DNA of 64,000 bases from Acanthochlamys bracteata (lineage: Eukaryota > Streptophyta > Magnoliopsida > Pandanales > Velloziaceae): NCBI GenBank assembly GCA_019914995.1, contig CM034134.1, positions 5,278,463 through 5,342,462 on the forward strand, written 5' to 3'. Position 1 is the first letter of the stretch, and each line of letters starts with the position of its first letter. Of the stretch, positions 11,976-23,427 are shown one piece after another. The notes under the pieces are model-generated. The model had not been told where the DNA came from and made no database searches. It saw only the letters and a program-made list of their open reading frames with translations. Made by a program: the position numbers and the translations under genes.

Positions 11976-13016
11976 TAGTACTGTTCAAAAGCAGTACACA
12001 AAAATAGAAATGGCTGTGCAAAACTAATGAAATGCATTTATACCGTAATGGAGAGAAGCTTGAATGAATTTTATAGGAAAGATTGCATATACAATAATAC
12101 TTTTGCACAGAGTAGTCTAAACATGTCAAGTAAAGAAAACATATGAATTAAAAACACAATATGAATTAAATCAATACTTTTAGCTTAACTGTTAAACCGA
12201 AAGAGGAACAACAACACCTATAAGCACTCACCATATGCAAAAACTATATGAACTATATGGACAAGCACTCATCATCTGCAAGCACACCTTATGAAAAAAA
12301 TAACAAGCACTGCAAATCATTACGAAAAACAACTCACCATTTGCAGTGTAAACCGAGAACAAAAAGTAAGCCATACATGTCGAAATAAATAGAGGACGAA
12401 CACACATACCATACACACTCAAAAAACACTATACCGTTAATTGTTAAAACTGTTATCGTTAACAGAAAAAAAAAGAGAAAACAAACTAAAAAAAAAGATT
12501 TTGCGGCTAGAAATCTTACCATATCGAGAGAAGAACGGCGGCGAAAGCTCTAGTAAAGAAAATCCAAAGCAAAACGAGATCAAGATCAGCCGGAGAAGAG
12601 GTCAACACAAACGAGACCGACAACGGTGTTGAACGAAGAAATGCTTGGCTTTTTAGCGGTATGAGACGAAAAAAATAAGAGTCATCAGTTTGTCTGCCGG
12701 AGACGAAGATATCATTCGCGTCAGAGATCAAGAACGACCGGAAAAGCTAGGGTTTGAAGAGTGGAGCGGCGCAGACGGAAAGGATACAGAACGATCGAAG
12801 AAATGAGAAGATAGGGTAAATGAGATGCGATAAAATAATTTATATAACGTGGTAATTTTACAAACTTATTATGGGCATTATTGTCCTTTCGCAGGAGGGT
12901 GAGAAAAGCTGCCGCGGTGCTTTTATTTGAAAGCATCTCTGTGATGCTTTTTCAAAAGCAACTGTTAAAAGCACCTTGAAGCAGCTTAAAGCTGCAATAC
13001 ACAAACACTCCAAACA
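11976..13016. other. non-coding right flank of the Harbinger element
   Basis: This is unique-looking AT-rich sequence with a purine-rich, GC-richer part at 12520–12760 just inside the subterminal inverted repeats. Short open frames here lack any recognisable domain. It may hold the promoter or leader of the minus-strand genes, but no clear TATA was chosen. Confidence 0.3.
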
Positions 13017-13055
13017 GTGTAAACCTCGAAGAAAGCACAGCCAAACAGGGCCTTA
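13017..13055. repeat. Harbinger right terminus with TTA target duplication
   Basis: The sequence ends ...agccaaacagggcc followed by TTA at 13053–13055. The reverse complement begins GGCCCTGTTTGGCT, a well-known Harbinger/Tourist end. Confidence 0.7.
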
Positions 13056-13401
13056 TTCAGCTTCTCCTTCTCCACCTATCATCACAAAAAAAAATTTATT
13101 TTAGCACATGAAAAATTAAATTTAAAATATAGCAAAAAGATACTAAATTTTTGCATACGTTTGTACACTATCAGAAGGGTTAGCGTAGGGATTCTCTATT
13201 CATAATAATTTAGCAAGGTGTTTCTGCTAAGATTTGTTTTGCACAAAAATATTATCAAAGAAAATAACTACAAATTTACATAAATAGGATTGAAAAACCT
13301 CTTTGATTAAGGCTTGAAATGTCATCAGTCCGTTGCTTATGTTAGATATTATCAAGACAGCAAGTGATTAATTGCAATGTAACAAGTTAAATGTGTATTC
13401 A
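13056..13401. other. spacer between Harbinger and the Copia fossil
   Basis: AT-rich sequence without a recognisable gene. If the Harbinger element landed in the gypsy LTR, this may include its outer part. Confidence 0.25.
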
Positions 13402-13902
13402 TGTTGGAATATCAAAGGTCAAGAAAGATGAACCATCACACAAGAAGTTAGAAGGCCAACAGTGTAGTAATTTGAAGCATCTCTTAAAAGATGGAAAGCC
13501 AAAAAGACTTGGATAACTAATGGGAGGATGAAAAGACAACCGTTTAGAAATTTAAGAGTTTCCTTAGACACACTATATATATGGGTAAGATATATTCATT
13601 TGGCACATAGCAACATCATTCACATCATTCAACAACATCAGGTGTGAAAGATAGGAATAAAGTATTTTAGTAAAAGTTGACTTAAAATGTAACACAAGAA
13701 TTTGTAATTGCTTTGGTTAGTGATTTCATTAAGGCTTGTTTGCCTTTGGTAAGGTTTTTTTGGATTTTTCCACGTAAATCTCTTATGCTTGCATCTACTT
13801 TGTTCTTGTTTCAATTCTTGTATTGCTTAGACAAGATCCTTGAATTTATTTTAAATTTTCGTTGTGTCTATCGACAACTGAACACATTCAGTATTCCCAA
13901 TA
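13402..13902 (+). repeat. 5' LTR of the old Copia element
   Basis: The segment starts TGTTGG and ends CCCAATA, directly followed by agtgatattagagc (13903–13916), a weathered form of the initiator-Met primer site usual in Copia. A TATA-like run (actatatatatgg) lies near 13570. No second LTR was found to compare with it. Confidence 0.6.
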
Positions 13903-14922
13903 AGTGATATTAGAGCAATTGGTTTATTGTGATAGCAAGCAAGTATGAGACTAAGAAGTTCAACGGAAGCAACTACATCTTGTGGAGAACAAGGTTGTTG
14001 GAGGTTCTTGCAAAAGAGAACTATTTGGGAGCATTAGAGGATCGGCCAAGTGATCTTCCTGAGGAAAAATGGTAGAAGATGGAACGAAATGCTTGATCAC
14101 CCATTTATCTTACTTTGGCCGATGATATCTTACTGAGCATAATGGAAAAAAAGAGCGCAAAGGAGGTATAGGAGGAGTTGGAAAAGACTTATGCTAAAAA
14201 GTCACCGCAATATGCCATTTGCTTGATGAGAAAGATGTATTCTCTACGCATGCTGGAATCAGCTTTTGTTTTACGACACATGGATTCATTGGAGGCTTTA
14301 TCTTCTCATTTGACAACGTTGGAAAAGAAGATAGAGATCAATGAACATGTATTGATCCTTCTATAGAGCCTTCCTGATTCCTATGACTAGTTAGTGATCA
14401 ATTTCACTAATTCGACTGATTTAGATTCTCTTATTAATGATGAGATAGCAGCGGATGTTCTTGAGGAAGAAGGTTGCTGCAAACACAAACAAGAGATTGT
14501 ACTTGGTGGACACCAAGCTGAAGCCTTATTAGTTGCACAAGCTAGCTTGGGAAAAAACGGAAGCTCAATAATGGCTCTAGGCTGAAGAAGAACAAGTGAT
14601 AGGTGAAGTGCTATGCCTGTGGAAAGCTTAGGCATTTCAAGAAGGATTGTAAGACTATGGCAAATAAGATTAGAGATGCGGATCCCTCGAAGTCTCTACT
14701 TGTGTGGCGTACAACTCTTATAATGGTGAGGTTCTAATGAGAGAGGCAGTGGTTGCATGTGACAAGTCTCAACTCCCAGATTGTGAATCTTGGATTCAGG
14801 AGCATCCTAGCACATGACTTCCATAAGGTATTTGTTTCATAATTATTAAGCTGTTTCTAGAAGTGTCATACGGATGAGAAATGACAAGTTTTTGAAGTTG
14901 CTAGAGTCGGTTCCATCAAGCT

Positions 14923-16141
14923 TGTTGTTCAATCCTGCATATATAATTCAAGAGGGGAGGGGTGAATTGAGTTATAGAAAAATAAAACTTTTTCCAATAG
15001 ATCAGTTTACTTTTAGTCGACTGTGCTTGAATAGAGAACTAGAACAGAGTGTTTAGTATGCAGTGACTGATTTTAATGAGAATTTTTAACTAGATGACAA
15101 TCAAGATATTATAGTGCTACTACACAATCATTTAACGTGGTTCGGCAAGTGAATTGCCTACATCCACGACCACTCAACTTGAGTGGACTTCACTAATCTT
15201 TTAAGTGCAGAACTACAACAATCTACCACCGTGCTTTGACAAGCACTACTCTGTCAGCTCCCTATGTCAAGCCAAGCCAACAGCAGTTACCCAAGGTATT
15301 TCTTATTGTAGAACCTACACTTATACGATTGCCTCCATCAGCAAAAAGCTTCCACAAGCTACTTGCTTTCAAGTGCAAAAGCACTTACACACAATTGAAG
15401 AAATTTAAAAACGCTGGTTGAAGTACCGGATCAATCTCTCATTTTCAGTTTGCAGTGTGAGTGAAGTAAGATGATCAAAAGGAAGCCTGAATTGTAATTC
15501 TTTGGGTTCTTGGCTTCAGTAAGAGCTTTGAGCTATTTTCAGTTCTTTTTGTGAATTTTGTGTCCTCTCTGCTCTCATCGATTCTGTTCAGGTTTTCATC
15601 TATTTATATCTTACTTCTTCATAGGTTAGCTGCCGTTAAGAAAATTTTCCGTTGCCTTCCTTCTTCCCGATCTTCAAGGTGATGAGAATATGCCCGTTGA
15701 GTCACTTTGTGATGGTGATGGCCGACTTGGAATGATAGCGTCTCTACTAGGATCAAGCATTTAATTCATCCACCGGAAATAATTTGATGTGTATGGTTGT
15801 AATTAATGTTCGCCGGTGGCAAAGCGCGCCTCTTCTCCACTGTCTGAAAATTTTAATTCTATGGATGTGTTGATGTATCTTGGTGAACCGGGGTCCAGTT
15901 AGATATTGACATGTTGGTGTAGCTGTTCCTTGTATTTAACATCATTGCGATCAATTCTTTGTTTCTGTTAGTCTTACTCAATTCATTCACAAGATAAGCC
16001 TTTCCTATATAATAGCTGGCTGTGTGATGACTAAATTTGTGCTGGCGCTGACAGAACCCTGTGAAGCTAATTTCAATAGTTGAGATTAAATAATTCTTTA
16101 CTTTTGTGATCATCAAAATATATTTCCAATATAATGCAACA
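14923..16141 (-). repeat. Sirevirus 3' LTR
   Basis: 1219 bp with TG...CA ends. On the minus strand a TATA-type sequence (gatataaata) lies at 15601–15610. It matches the copy at 23428–24642 over the whole length with small differences. Confidence 0.9.
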
Positions 16142-16365
16142 TTCTCCCCCTTTTTGATGATGACAAAACATATTTAGAATTATTGTATTTTGTATTACCT
16201 TGATGACTTCTGTTGAACAATACTCCCCCTTGGTCTATGCCATAAAAAAAAATTATTGTATTTGTATTACCTTGATGACTTTTCTTGAGAGGGGCTGTAC
16301 TTGTTCTCCCCCTTTATCTATTCAACCTATGCTTATAATACTACTGAACCATTCTCCCCCTTTTT
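16142..16365 (-). other. Sirevirus repeated polypurine tracts
   Basis: Next to the 3' LTR the minus strand reads catcaaaaagggggagaa (16142–16159). Similar aagggggag tracts recur near 16224–16232, 16296–16306 and 16352–16364. Several tracts before the 3' LTR are characteristic of the Sirevirus genus. Confidence 0.75.
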
Positions 16366-16610
16366 GTTAGCATCAAAAAAAATTGCAAGTATTGGATGAA
16401 GAAATGATTAATCAACCCAAAAGCAGTAGGGTCCTTGGAATAAATATTAAGCAAACATACAAAAAGTCTGCATCCATGAAACATACATTGTACCAAAAAC
16501 ATAGGGAAAACATTCATTGTACCAAAACATACATAGACAGGGTTTCATGAAAAGCTAAGCAGACAAAACATTCATAGAGACAGATGTTGGTTTTGGTTTA
16601 GGAGGGATTT

Positions 16611-17696
16611 TTAGGATGTTGGTTTGGTTTTGCTTCTGCCAGATGATCTGCATCCAGGTGGTCTTGGTCTTTTATGTTTGGGTGGGGCAGGAGAGGATTG
16701 AGGAAGAATTTCAGGTTCATCCTCAGAGACATGTTCCTTAGAGACTGGTTGAGATTTTGTCCCAGCTGCTGGGGGATCTTGCGGCTCTGGTGGGTCTGAT
16801 TGAGATTTTGTCCCAGTTGCTTTATTGTCTTTTTTCTGAGTGGGCTTCTTCAGTTCATCTAAGGCAGATATGATGGTGTTCCTGACTTCTAAAAATCGGG
16901 AATCACTAAGTTCTGCTTGAAATGCAACAGTGTCTTGTAACCTCTGTATTTGTCCTGTCACCTCAGTTTGTAGACTTTCAATCAGGTGTTTCATTTGTTC
17001 CAATTGTTTTATTGGTACTAGAACACTTGCAGGTACCTCTGGACATGTGGATTGTTGTGGAATACCGGTTCTGGTTTGCTGCTGGTGTCCAGAAGAATGA
17101 GCTCCTCTAGTCTCAGCCGAGGTTAATCCGGTGATAAATTTACCATCCAGAATTATTTGATTCTGTATCTCAGTATCTCCAAATTTATCCATCTCCATAC
17201 TGAGTGATCGGCATATGCAGCTGATGATGTGAGGATATGGCAGATGTTTAGCTTCAGACTTGTAGGCCTTTCTTATGTGACTGATCATGAGTTCAGTGAT
17301 GTTTATGGGAAGCTTTTTCATTATTCTCCAAAGGATGTAGGAGTCAACAGTGGATAAATCATTTCTGCTCCCAGTCCTTGGTATGATGATTCTTGAGATG
17401 ATATGGCACATTGTCCGTGGGAGAAGAGGCAGATTAGCAATAAATTTCAATTCCTTCTCAGAGATGGTGTCCTTGTCCAGTGCCAGTTTTAAGTAATTTT
17501 CCTTGGTCGAATTCATCGTATTAACATCCTCATGGTAAGGAACATCTAGCAACATAGCTAAAGATCTAGGCTCTAGGTTTATCTTTACCCCATGAACTTC
17601 AGAGCTAAGAGAGGAGGTTCCGGCCAGCTTCAAATTGGCGTAGAAGACCTGAACACTCTCCTCGAAATACCTTCCCGGCAAGGAAACCAGAGTCAT
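16611..17696 (-). CDS. Sirevirus extra 3' ORF (361 aa), plant transposon protein-like
   Basis: An open frame of 361 codons lies between RNase H and the 3' LTR, where some Sireviruses keep an extra, envelope-like gene. No signal peptide or membrane segment is visible, so the envelope label does not suit it. The first 200 residues look globular (LPGRYFEESVQVFYANLK near the start, then MLLDVPYHED and LPINITELMISHIRKAY) and recall the 'putative plant transposon protein' domain seen in other plant retroelements. A helical stretch follows (LEQMKHLIESLQTEVTGQIQ), then a tail rich in Pro, Lys, Arg and Ser (HKRPRPPGCRSSGRSK), possibly nucleic-acid binding or nuclear. The domain assignment is from memory and needs a profile search. 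The frame is uninterrupted. Confidence 0.65.
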   Translation of the reverse strand: MTLVSLPGRYFEESVQVFYANLKLAGTSSLSSEVHGVKINLEPRSLAMLLDVPYHEDVNTMNSTKENYLKLALDKDTISEKELKFIANLPLLPRTMCHIISRIIIPRTGSRNDLSTVDSYILWRIMKKLPINITELMISHIRKAYKSEAKHLPYPHIISCICRSLSMEMDKFGDTEIQNQIILDGKFITGLTSAETRGAHSSGHQQQTRTGIPQQSTCPEVPASVLVPIKQLEQMKHLIESLQTEVTGQIQRLQDTVAFQAELSDSRFLEVRNTIISALDELKKPTQKKDNKATGTKSQSDPPEPQDPPAAGTKSQPVSKEHVSEDEPEILPQSSPAPPKHKRPRPPGCRSSGRSKTKPTS

Positions 17697-18072
17697 CCAT
17701 CCTTGAAATTCAAATAATTCCTTGATTTCTAGTCCGGCAGAGTCAAAATCTTGGAATCAAATTGTTGTCGGTGGAAGAACCGGTAACCAAAGACGATCGA
17801 GGTATTTCTTGTGTGCTGCTGGACTCTTGAACCGTTTGTCCCTGTCATCTTCCTGTTTGTTCTTCCTAATCTTTCGGGCAAGTTGTTTGATCGGGATTCT
17901 TCCGGTGAGTGGTGATGAGATTTTAGGGATTTTGGTTTTGGAACGGGAGAGATAGGGGAAGAATGGGCTTTGATGAGATATGTCAGGTTTAGGCTTTAAG
18001 TGCAGAGGAGGGAGTTGAGTTGTAAATCAAAGAAAAACAAACTGAAGGAGCCGTTTTTCGAAAAATAGTTAA

Positions 18073-21000
18073 CTAAAGATAAACTGAAGGCAAACTGAAA
18101 ACACTTGCATACATATAAATAGAATTCTCTGTTTTGCAGAGAGCTATTTTTTTAATGAAGCATAATCCTAGTTCATGACAAATCCTTGAGAACTGATCAA
18201 AGGCCAATGGTTTTGTAAAAATATCAGCAAGTTGATTTTCAGTGTTTACAAAATCTAAGACAATATCGTTATTTTCTACATGCTCACGGATGAAATGATG
18301 TCGTAACTCAATATGTTTAGTGCGAGAATATAAAATGGGATTTTTTGTTAATTTGATCGCACTTGTGTTATCACAAAAGATGGGCACGTTTTTCAAATTG
18401 AAACCAAAATCTAATAGTTGATGTTTAATCCACAATACCTGTGCACAGCAGCTGCGGAAGCGACGTATTCCGCTTCTGCAGTAGACATTGCCACAGAGGA
18501 CTGCTTCTTTGAGAACCAGGATATCAGGCAACCACCAAGAATTTGGCAGGATCCACTGGTGCTTTTTCTGTCCAGTTTGCATCCTCCAAAGTCAGCATCC
18601 GCATAGGCAATAAGGTTGAAGCTGCATTCTTTTGGATAGAACAGACCCAGTTCTGAAGTGCCCTTTAGGTATCTAAGTATTCTTTTAACAGCACAGAGGT
18701 GAGTTTCTTTAGGATTACTTTGAAATCTAGCACATAAGCACACACTAAACTGTATGTCAGGTCTACTTGCTGTCAAGTAAAGGAGTGAGCCAATCATACC
18801 TCTATAGGTCTTTTGATCAACTGACTTACCTGTCTCATCCAGGTCAAGTTTGCAGGAAGTTGCCATGGGTGTGTTGACTTCTTTTCCAGTGTCCATTTTG
18901 TATTTAGCAATCAATTCTTTGACATACTTACTTTGATTAATGAAAATTCCATGCTCTAGTTGCTTTATTTGAAGTCCAAGGAAGTAGTTCAGCTCACCCA
19001 TTAGACTCATTTCAAACTCTCCCTGCATTAGCTCAGCAAACATCTTGCACAATTTCTCATTGGTTGATCCAAATATTATATCATCAACATATATTTGTAC
19101 AATTAAGATGTCATTGTTGTCATGCATAATGAACAGAGTTAGGTCGATTTTACCTCGTGAAAAGCCCTTGTCAGTCAGAAAAGCACTTAGACGTTCATAC
19201 CAAGCCCTAGGGGCTTGTTTGAGGCCATATAGAGCTTTGTTCAGCTTGAAGACATGTTCTGGAAAGTCTTCATTTTCAAAACCAGGAGGTTGTTCAACAT
19301 AGACCTCCTCTTTTAGTAATCCATTCAAAAATGCACTTTTGACATCCATTTGAAAGAGTTTGAACTCTTTATGACATGCAAATGCTAGTAACATTCTAAT
19401 GGCTTCAAGGCGTGCTACAGGGGCATATGTTTCATCAAAGTCTATACCTTCTTTTTGATTATATCCTTTTGCTACCAATTTAGCTTTGTTTCTAATAATG
19501 TTTCCATTTTCATCAGCTTTATTTCTAAAAACCCATTTAGTTCCAATTATGGTTTTGTTCAACGGTCTTCTAACTAGATGCCATACATTATTTCTCTCAA
19601 ATTGATTCAATTCATCTTGCATAGCAATAATCCAGCAATCATTTTTCAGTGCTTCAAGAATACATTTTGGTTCAATAGTAGAGACAAATGCTGAATGTTC
19701 AATGAAGTTACCTTTTAGTTGAGATCGAGTTCTTATGCCTTCACTTGCATTACCTATTATGTTTTCTTGTGGATGGCTTGATCTGAGTTTGAACGGTCTT
19801 GGCCTGATTTCCATAGTTTCAAGTTCATGAGACATTTCGTCTGAGATGTGTTCATTTTCTGCTTCAACTGCATTTGGATGTACATTATTTGTATCTTGTT
19901 CTGAGTCAGATGACTCCTTCTCAGCTGTAGTAAAAATTGTATCTTTCTCAGCTACTGATCCTGCATTTACAACTGAATTCTTTCTTGACCCACTGTTAGA
20001 TTCATCGAAAACAACATGAATGGATTCTTCAACTGTTAAGGTTCTTTTATTAAAAATTCTATAAGCCTTAGAGTTTGTGGAGTATCCTAGAAAAATACCT
20101 TCATCACTTCTGTCATCAAATTTGCCAAGATTTTCCTTTCCATTGTTTAGTACAAAGCATTTACATCCAAAGCACTTTAGATATGAGATATTAGGCTTTT
20201 TACCTTTGAGAAGTTCGTATGGAGTCTTTTTGAGGATAGGTCTGATGAGTGCACGGTTGATGATGTAGCATGCAGTGCTTACAGCTTCTGCCCAAAAGTA
20301 CTTAGGCATATTTTGTTCAATCAACATGGTTCTTGCCATTTCCACTAGCACCCTATTCTTTCTTTCAACAACACCGTTTTGTTGGGGAGTTCTAGGGGCA
20401 GAAAAATTTTGGACAACACCATTTGCATTGCAGAATTCATCAAAATCAAAGTTTTGAAATTCTTTACCATGATCACTACGTATTGCAATGATTTTAAAAT
20501 CTAGTTCATTTTGAATTCTTTTAAAGAAGATTGAAAATATTTTTAATGCATCATTTTTATATGCAAGAAAATACACCCAACAAAAGCGTGAGTAATCATC
20601 CACAATGACTAGACAGTAGTACTTACCTCCCAGGCTGGCAATGCGAGATGGTCCAAATAAGTCCAAATGTAATAATTGGGTAAACACGTGTTGAGACAAC
20701 TTGTTTAGGTTTGAAGGATGATCTGACTTGTTTTCCTTTCATGCAGGCATCACAGAGATGTTCCAGTTTGAAGGTTGTTTCAGGAAGACCTTTTACTAAG
20801 TTTAGTTTCAGGAGTTTGGGATGAATTTTTTGTCTTTGCAATGCCCAAGTCTTACGTACTATAGCCAAGTGTTTTCCTGTTGACTGGCCACTAAACAGAT
20901 TTTGTGATTAGGATATTCATCAATATAGAGTACATATACATTACCTTCTCTTTTACCATGTAGAACTTCTTTTTCAGAGTTGGAGTTGACAATTGAGCAG

Positions 21001-21299
21001 CATTGATTTATGAAGTTAACTTTAAAGCCATTATCACAGAGTTGACTAATACTCAGTAAATTGTGTTTAAGACCCTGTACATGTAAAATATTTTCGATGC
21101 ATAGTGAAGAGACATTACCAATTTTACCAATTCCGACCACTCTGCATTTACTGTTCTCACCAAGAATTACATTTCCACCTGATTGCTCTTGCAGGTGACT
21201 AAAACATTTTATATTTTCTGTCATGTGTCTGGAGCAGCCACTATCCAGATACCATCTGCTTTTTGTATGGCTGCCTTCCATACCTTTTTCCTGTAACAA
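18073..21299 (-). mobile_element. Sirevirus pol region: protease, integrase, reverse transcriptase, RNase H
   Basis: In minus-strand order: an aspartic protease motif (WYLDSGCSRHMT, about 21250); GAG-pre-integrase (HNLLSISQLCDNGFKVNF); the integrase core ([10 protein letters not shown], then [12 protein letters not shown] near 20345); reverse transcriptase ([29 protein letters not shown] near 19080); and RNase H ([10 protein letters not shown], then MSTAEAEY near 18480) ending with NQLADIFTKPL. The protein parts read as closely related to other Sireviruses. The region is mostly open, with a few breaks. Confidence 0.85.
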
Positions 21300-21304
21300 G
21301 AAAT

Positions 21305-23367
21305 TTAATGTTTAGGTACCCAAATTACTTTGGGTCCTAAGGTGTCAGTCCTACTGGTTCCTTTTGGAACCCAAATCATTTTAATTTTATTTTCATTCTT
21401 TTTATACCAGCAGGAATTTATGTTATGCCCTTTCCTTCCACAGTGAAAACATTTTATGAATGGAGTTGAAGAGTAAGATTCATCAGCAACATACTTACTA
21501 TAGTATATATGGCTATATTTTTGCTGATTTGAGGAGGGAATACTTACAGTGCCTTGATGCATGTCTATGAATGATGGCTTATTGTTTATTTTACAATGTT
21601 GCTTACCACTGTTGCTGCCAGTATGAGTAATCATGTTGATCGGAATGTAGCCAATGCCTTCCTTTCTGAATGTTCCTCTCTGTGCTCCAAGCATGACATC
21701 TAGCTTGTCTTTACCTTTTACAAACCTTGCCAGGGATGCTTGTAAGTCATTGTTCTTAGCCAGCAAATTTTGAACATTCTCCTTCAAGGCCGTGTTGTCA
21801 TGGTGCAGTTTCTAATTTTCTTCTTGCAGTACGATTTCTTTTCTAAGCATATTATTGTAATCATCCATGAAGGGTCTGAAGTTTGGTATGGTTGGATAGG
21901 ATAATCTGTCCACTTCCCTGCTTAGAACTTCATTTAGTTCTTCAAGTTCTGAGATCTTTTCATCATATCTTTGTGGTGGCTTGATTTGAGTTCTGAAACT
22001 TCATGCTCACTTATTTTAACACGAAGTTTTTCAATAGTTTGTACCAGACGATTGTTTTCAATATGTAAGGTGCACAATCTAGAGTTCATTTGGTCATAGT
22101 CAGCATGTAAAGTATCCTTGATGGCATTGGTCTTATCATCTAAGGCAATTTTCAGAGTAAGTATCTCTTTGTTTAATTTGTTATTCTCTTCTTTTAGTTC
22201 ATGCATACATATTCTTATAGTGTTTCTATCAGTTTTTACATCAAGGTATTTTGCATGTAATTCATCAAATACATTTTGAACATCTTCATCAGTGTCACAG
22301 TCAGAGAAATTTACCTCACTAGGATTGTCGCTGTCTGCCATCAGACAGAGATTGACCTCGCCTCGAATTTTAGCTTCAGACTTCTCGCTTTCTTCTGATG
22401 ATGTATCATCTTCATCACTCCAGGCTGCCATGGCTTTCTTTTTCCTTGAGTCATTTGCTCTGGTTCTTCTTAAGAATGGGCATTCATTTCTAAAATGTCC
22501 TAGTTTATTGCAGTGATAGCAGTTTCCTTCATAATTGTCATCTTCATGCTGGAACTTTCCATAGTTTCTCCTTTTCTTGAACTTGTTCTTTCGTAGTAGA
22601 TTACTGAGTCTTTTTGTTAGCAAAGCAATATCTTTTTCATCATTTGAGGATAATTCACATACCTGTCTTTCTGTGCTTTTCAAGGCGATTCCTTCAGGTC
22701 GGTCATCAGCATTTTTCAGTGAGAGTTCCTTGGCCATTAACTTACCTATGAGCTCATCAAGTGTGATTTGAGGGAAGCTGGGGTTTTCTTCAATTGCATC
22801 AACTTTGGATCCAAATGTAGGTAGCACAGCTCTAAGTATTTTCCACTTGAGTTCTTCTGGCTTAAATACTTTCCCTAGATTTTTTAAGGGGTTTATAATG
22901 TTAGTGAATCTAGTATACATTTGAGTAATTGTTTCACCTTTGTTCATTTTGAAATTCTCATAATCATGCATGAGTAGGTTGATCCTGGTCTCTTTAACTT
23001 GGGTGGTGCCTTCATGTGTCACTTCCAGTTGATCCCAAATTTTCTTGGCGGTGCTGCATGAGCAAATGCGGTTGAATTCATTTGAGTCAAGTGAGTAGTA
23101 TAATAAGTTCATTGCCCTATCGTTTAGTGACATTGCTCGGTTGTCTTCATCAGTATACTCGTTTTCAGGCTTGGGAATGGTTCTGCCTTCTTCATTGGTT
23201 TTGGTGGGCATGATTGGTCCATCACGAACAATTTTCCATAGCATGTAGTCTTGAGCTCGTATGAAGATCGTCATCTTTGTTTCCCAATATCCGTAGTTGG
23301 TTCCATCAAACAAAGGAGGTCGATTTGATGACCTACCTTCAAAAGCAATAGGAACTAAGTTAGTCAT
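21305..23367 (-). mobile_element. Sirevirus gag region with two zinc knuckles
   Basis: Gag opens MTNLVPIAFEGRSSNRPP, then DGTNYGYWETKMTIFIRA, the DUF4219/UBN2 type of capsid protein. A CCHC knuckle CYHCNKLGHFRNEC lies near 22520–22480, followed by a long coiled-coil-like acidic stretch. A second knuckle, CFHCGRKGHNINSC, lies near 21455–21414. The long gag with an extended tail fits Sireviruses. It is broken lightly, and it precedes the protease in the usual order. Confidence 0.8.
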
Positions 23368-23411
23368 TAGGAGATTTTTACCTTAGGTTGTTAAACCTTT
23401 GAATTTGAGGC

Positions 23412-23425
23412 CCGCTCTGATACCA
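23412..23425 (-). other. Sirevirus primer-binding site
   Basis: Read on the minus strand, two bases after the LTR comes tggtatcagagcgg, complementary to the 3' end of initiator methionine tRNA, the usual Copia primer. Confidence 0.85.
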
Positions 23426-23427
23426 CT

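Larger units (their letters stand above)
6538..13052 (-). mobile_element. PIF/Harbinger DNA transposon, about 6.5 kb, decayed
   Basis: The trinucleotide TTA flanks both sides (6535–6537 and 13053–13055), the usual PIF/Harbinger target duplication. Read inward from the right, the end is GGCCCTGTTTGGCTGTGC, a classic Tourist/Harbinger terminus. The left end (AGCTTCGTTTATACGTGC) matches it at 10 of 18 positions, so it is eroded. A second inverted match lies further in (gcagctttatgct at 6628–6640 against gcagctttaagctgct on the minus strand at 12980–12995). Inside are a DDE transposase gene and a Myb/SANT-like gene, both minus strand, as expected for an autonomous family member. About 2 kb of tandem repeats fill the right half. 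Both genes carry disabling changes, so this copy should be immobile. Confidence 0.75.

Noticed and set aside
12228-12936. Several short frames at the right side of Harbinger as genes
   Set aside because: Overlapping frames on both strands without domains or splice context.
16611-17696. Retroviral-type envelope gene
   Set aside because: Position fits, but there is no signal peptide, membrane span or fusion-type motif.
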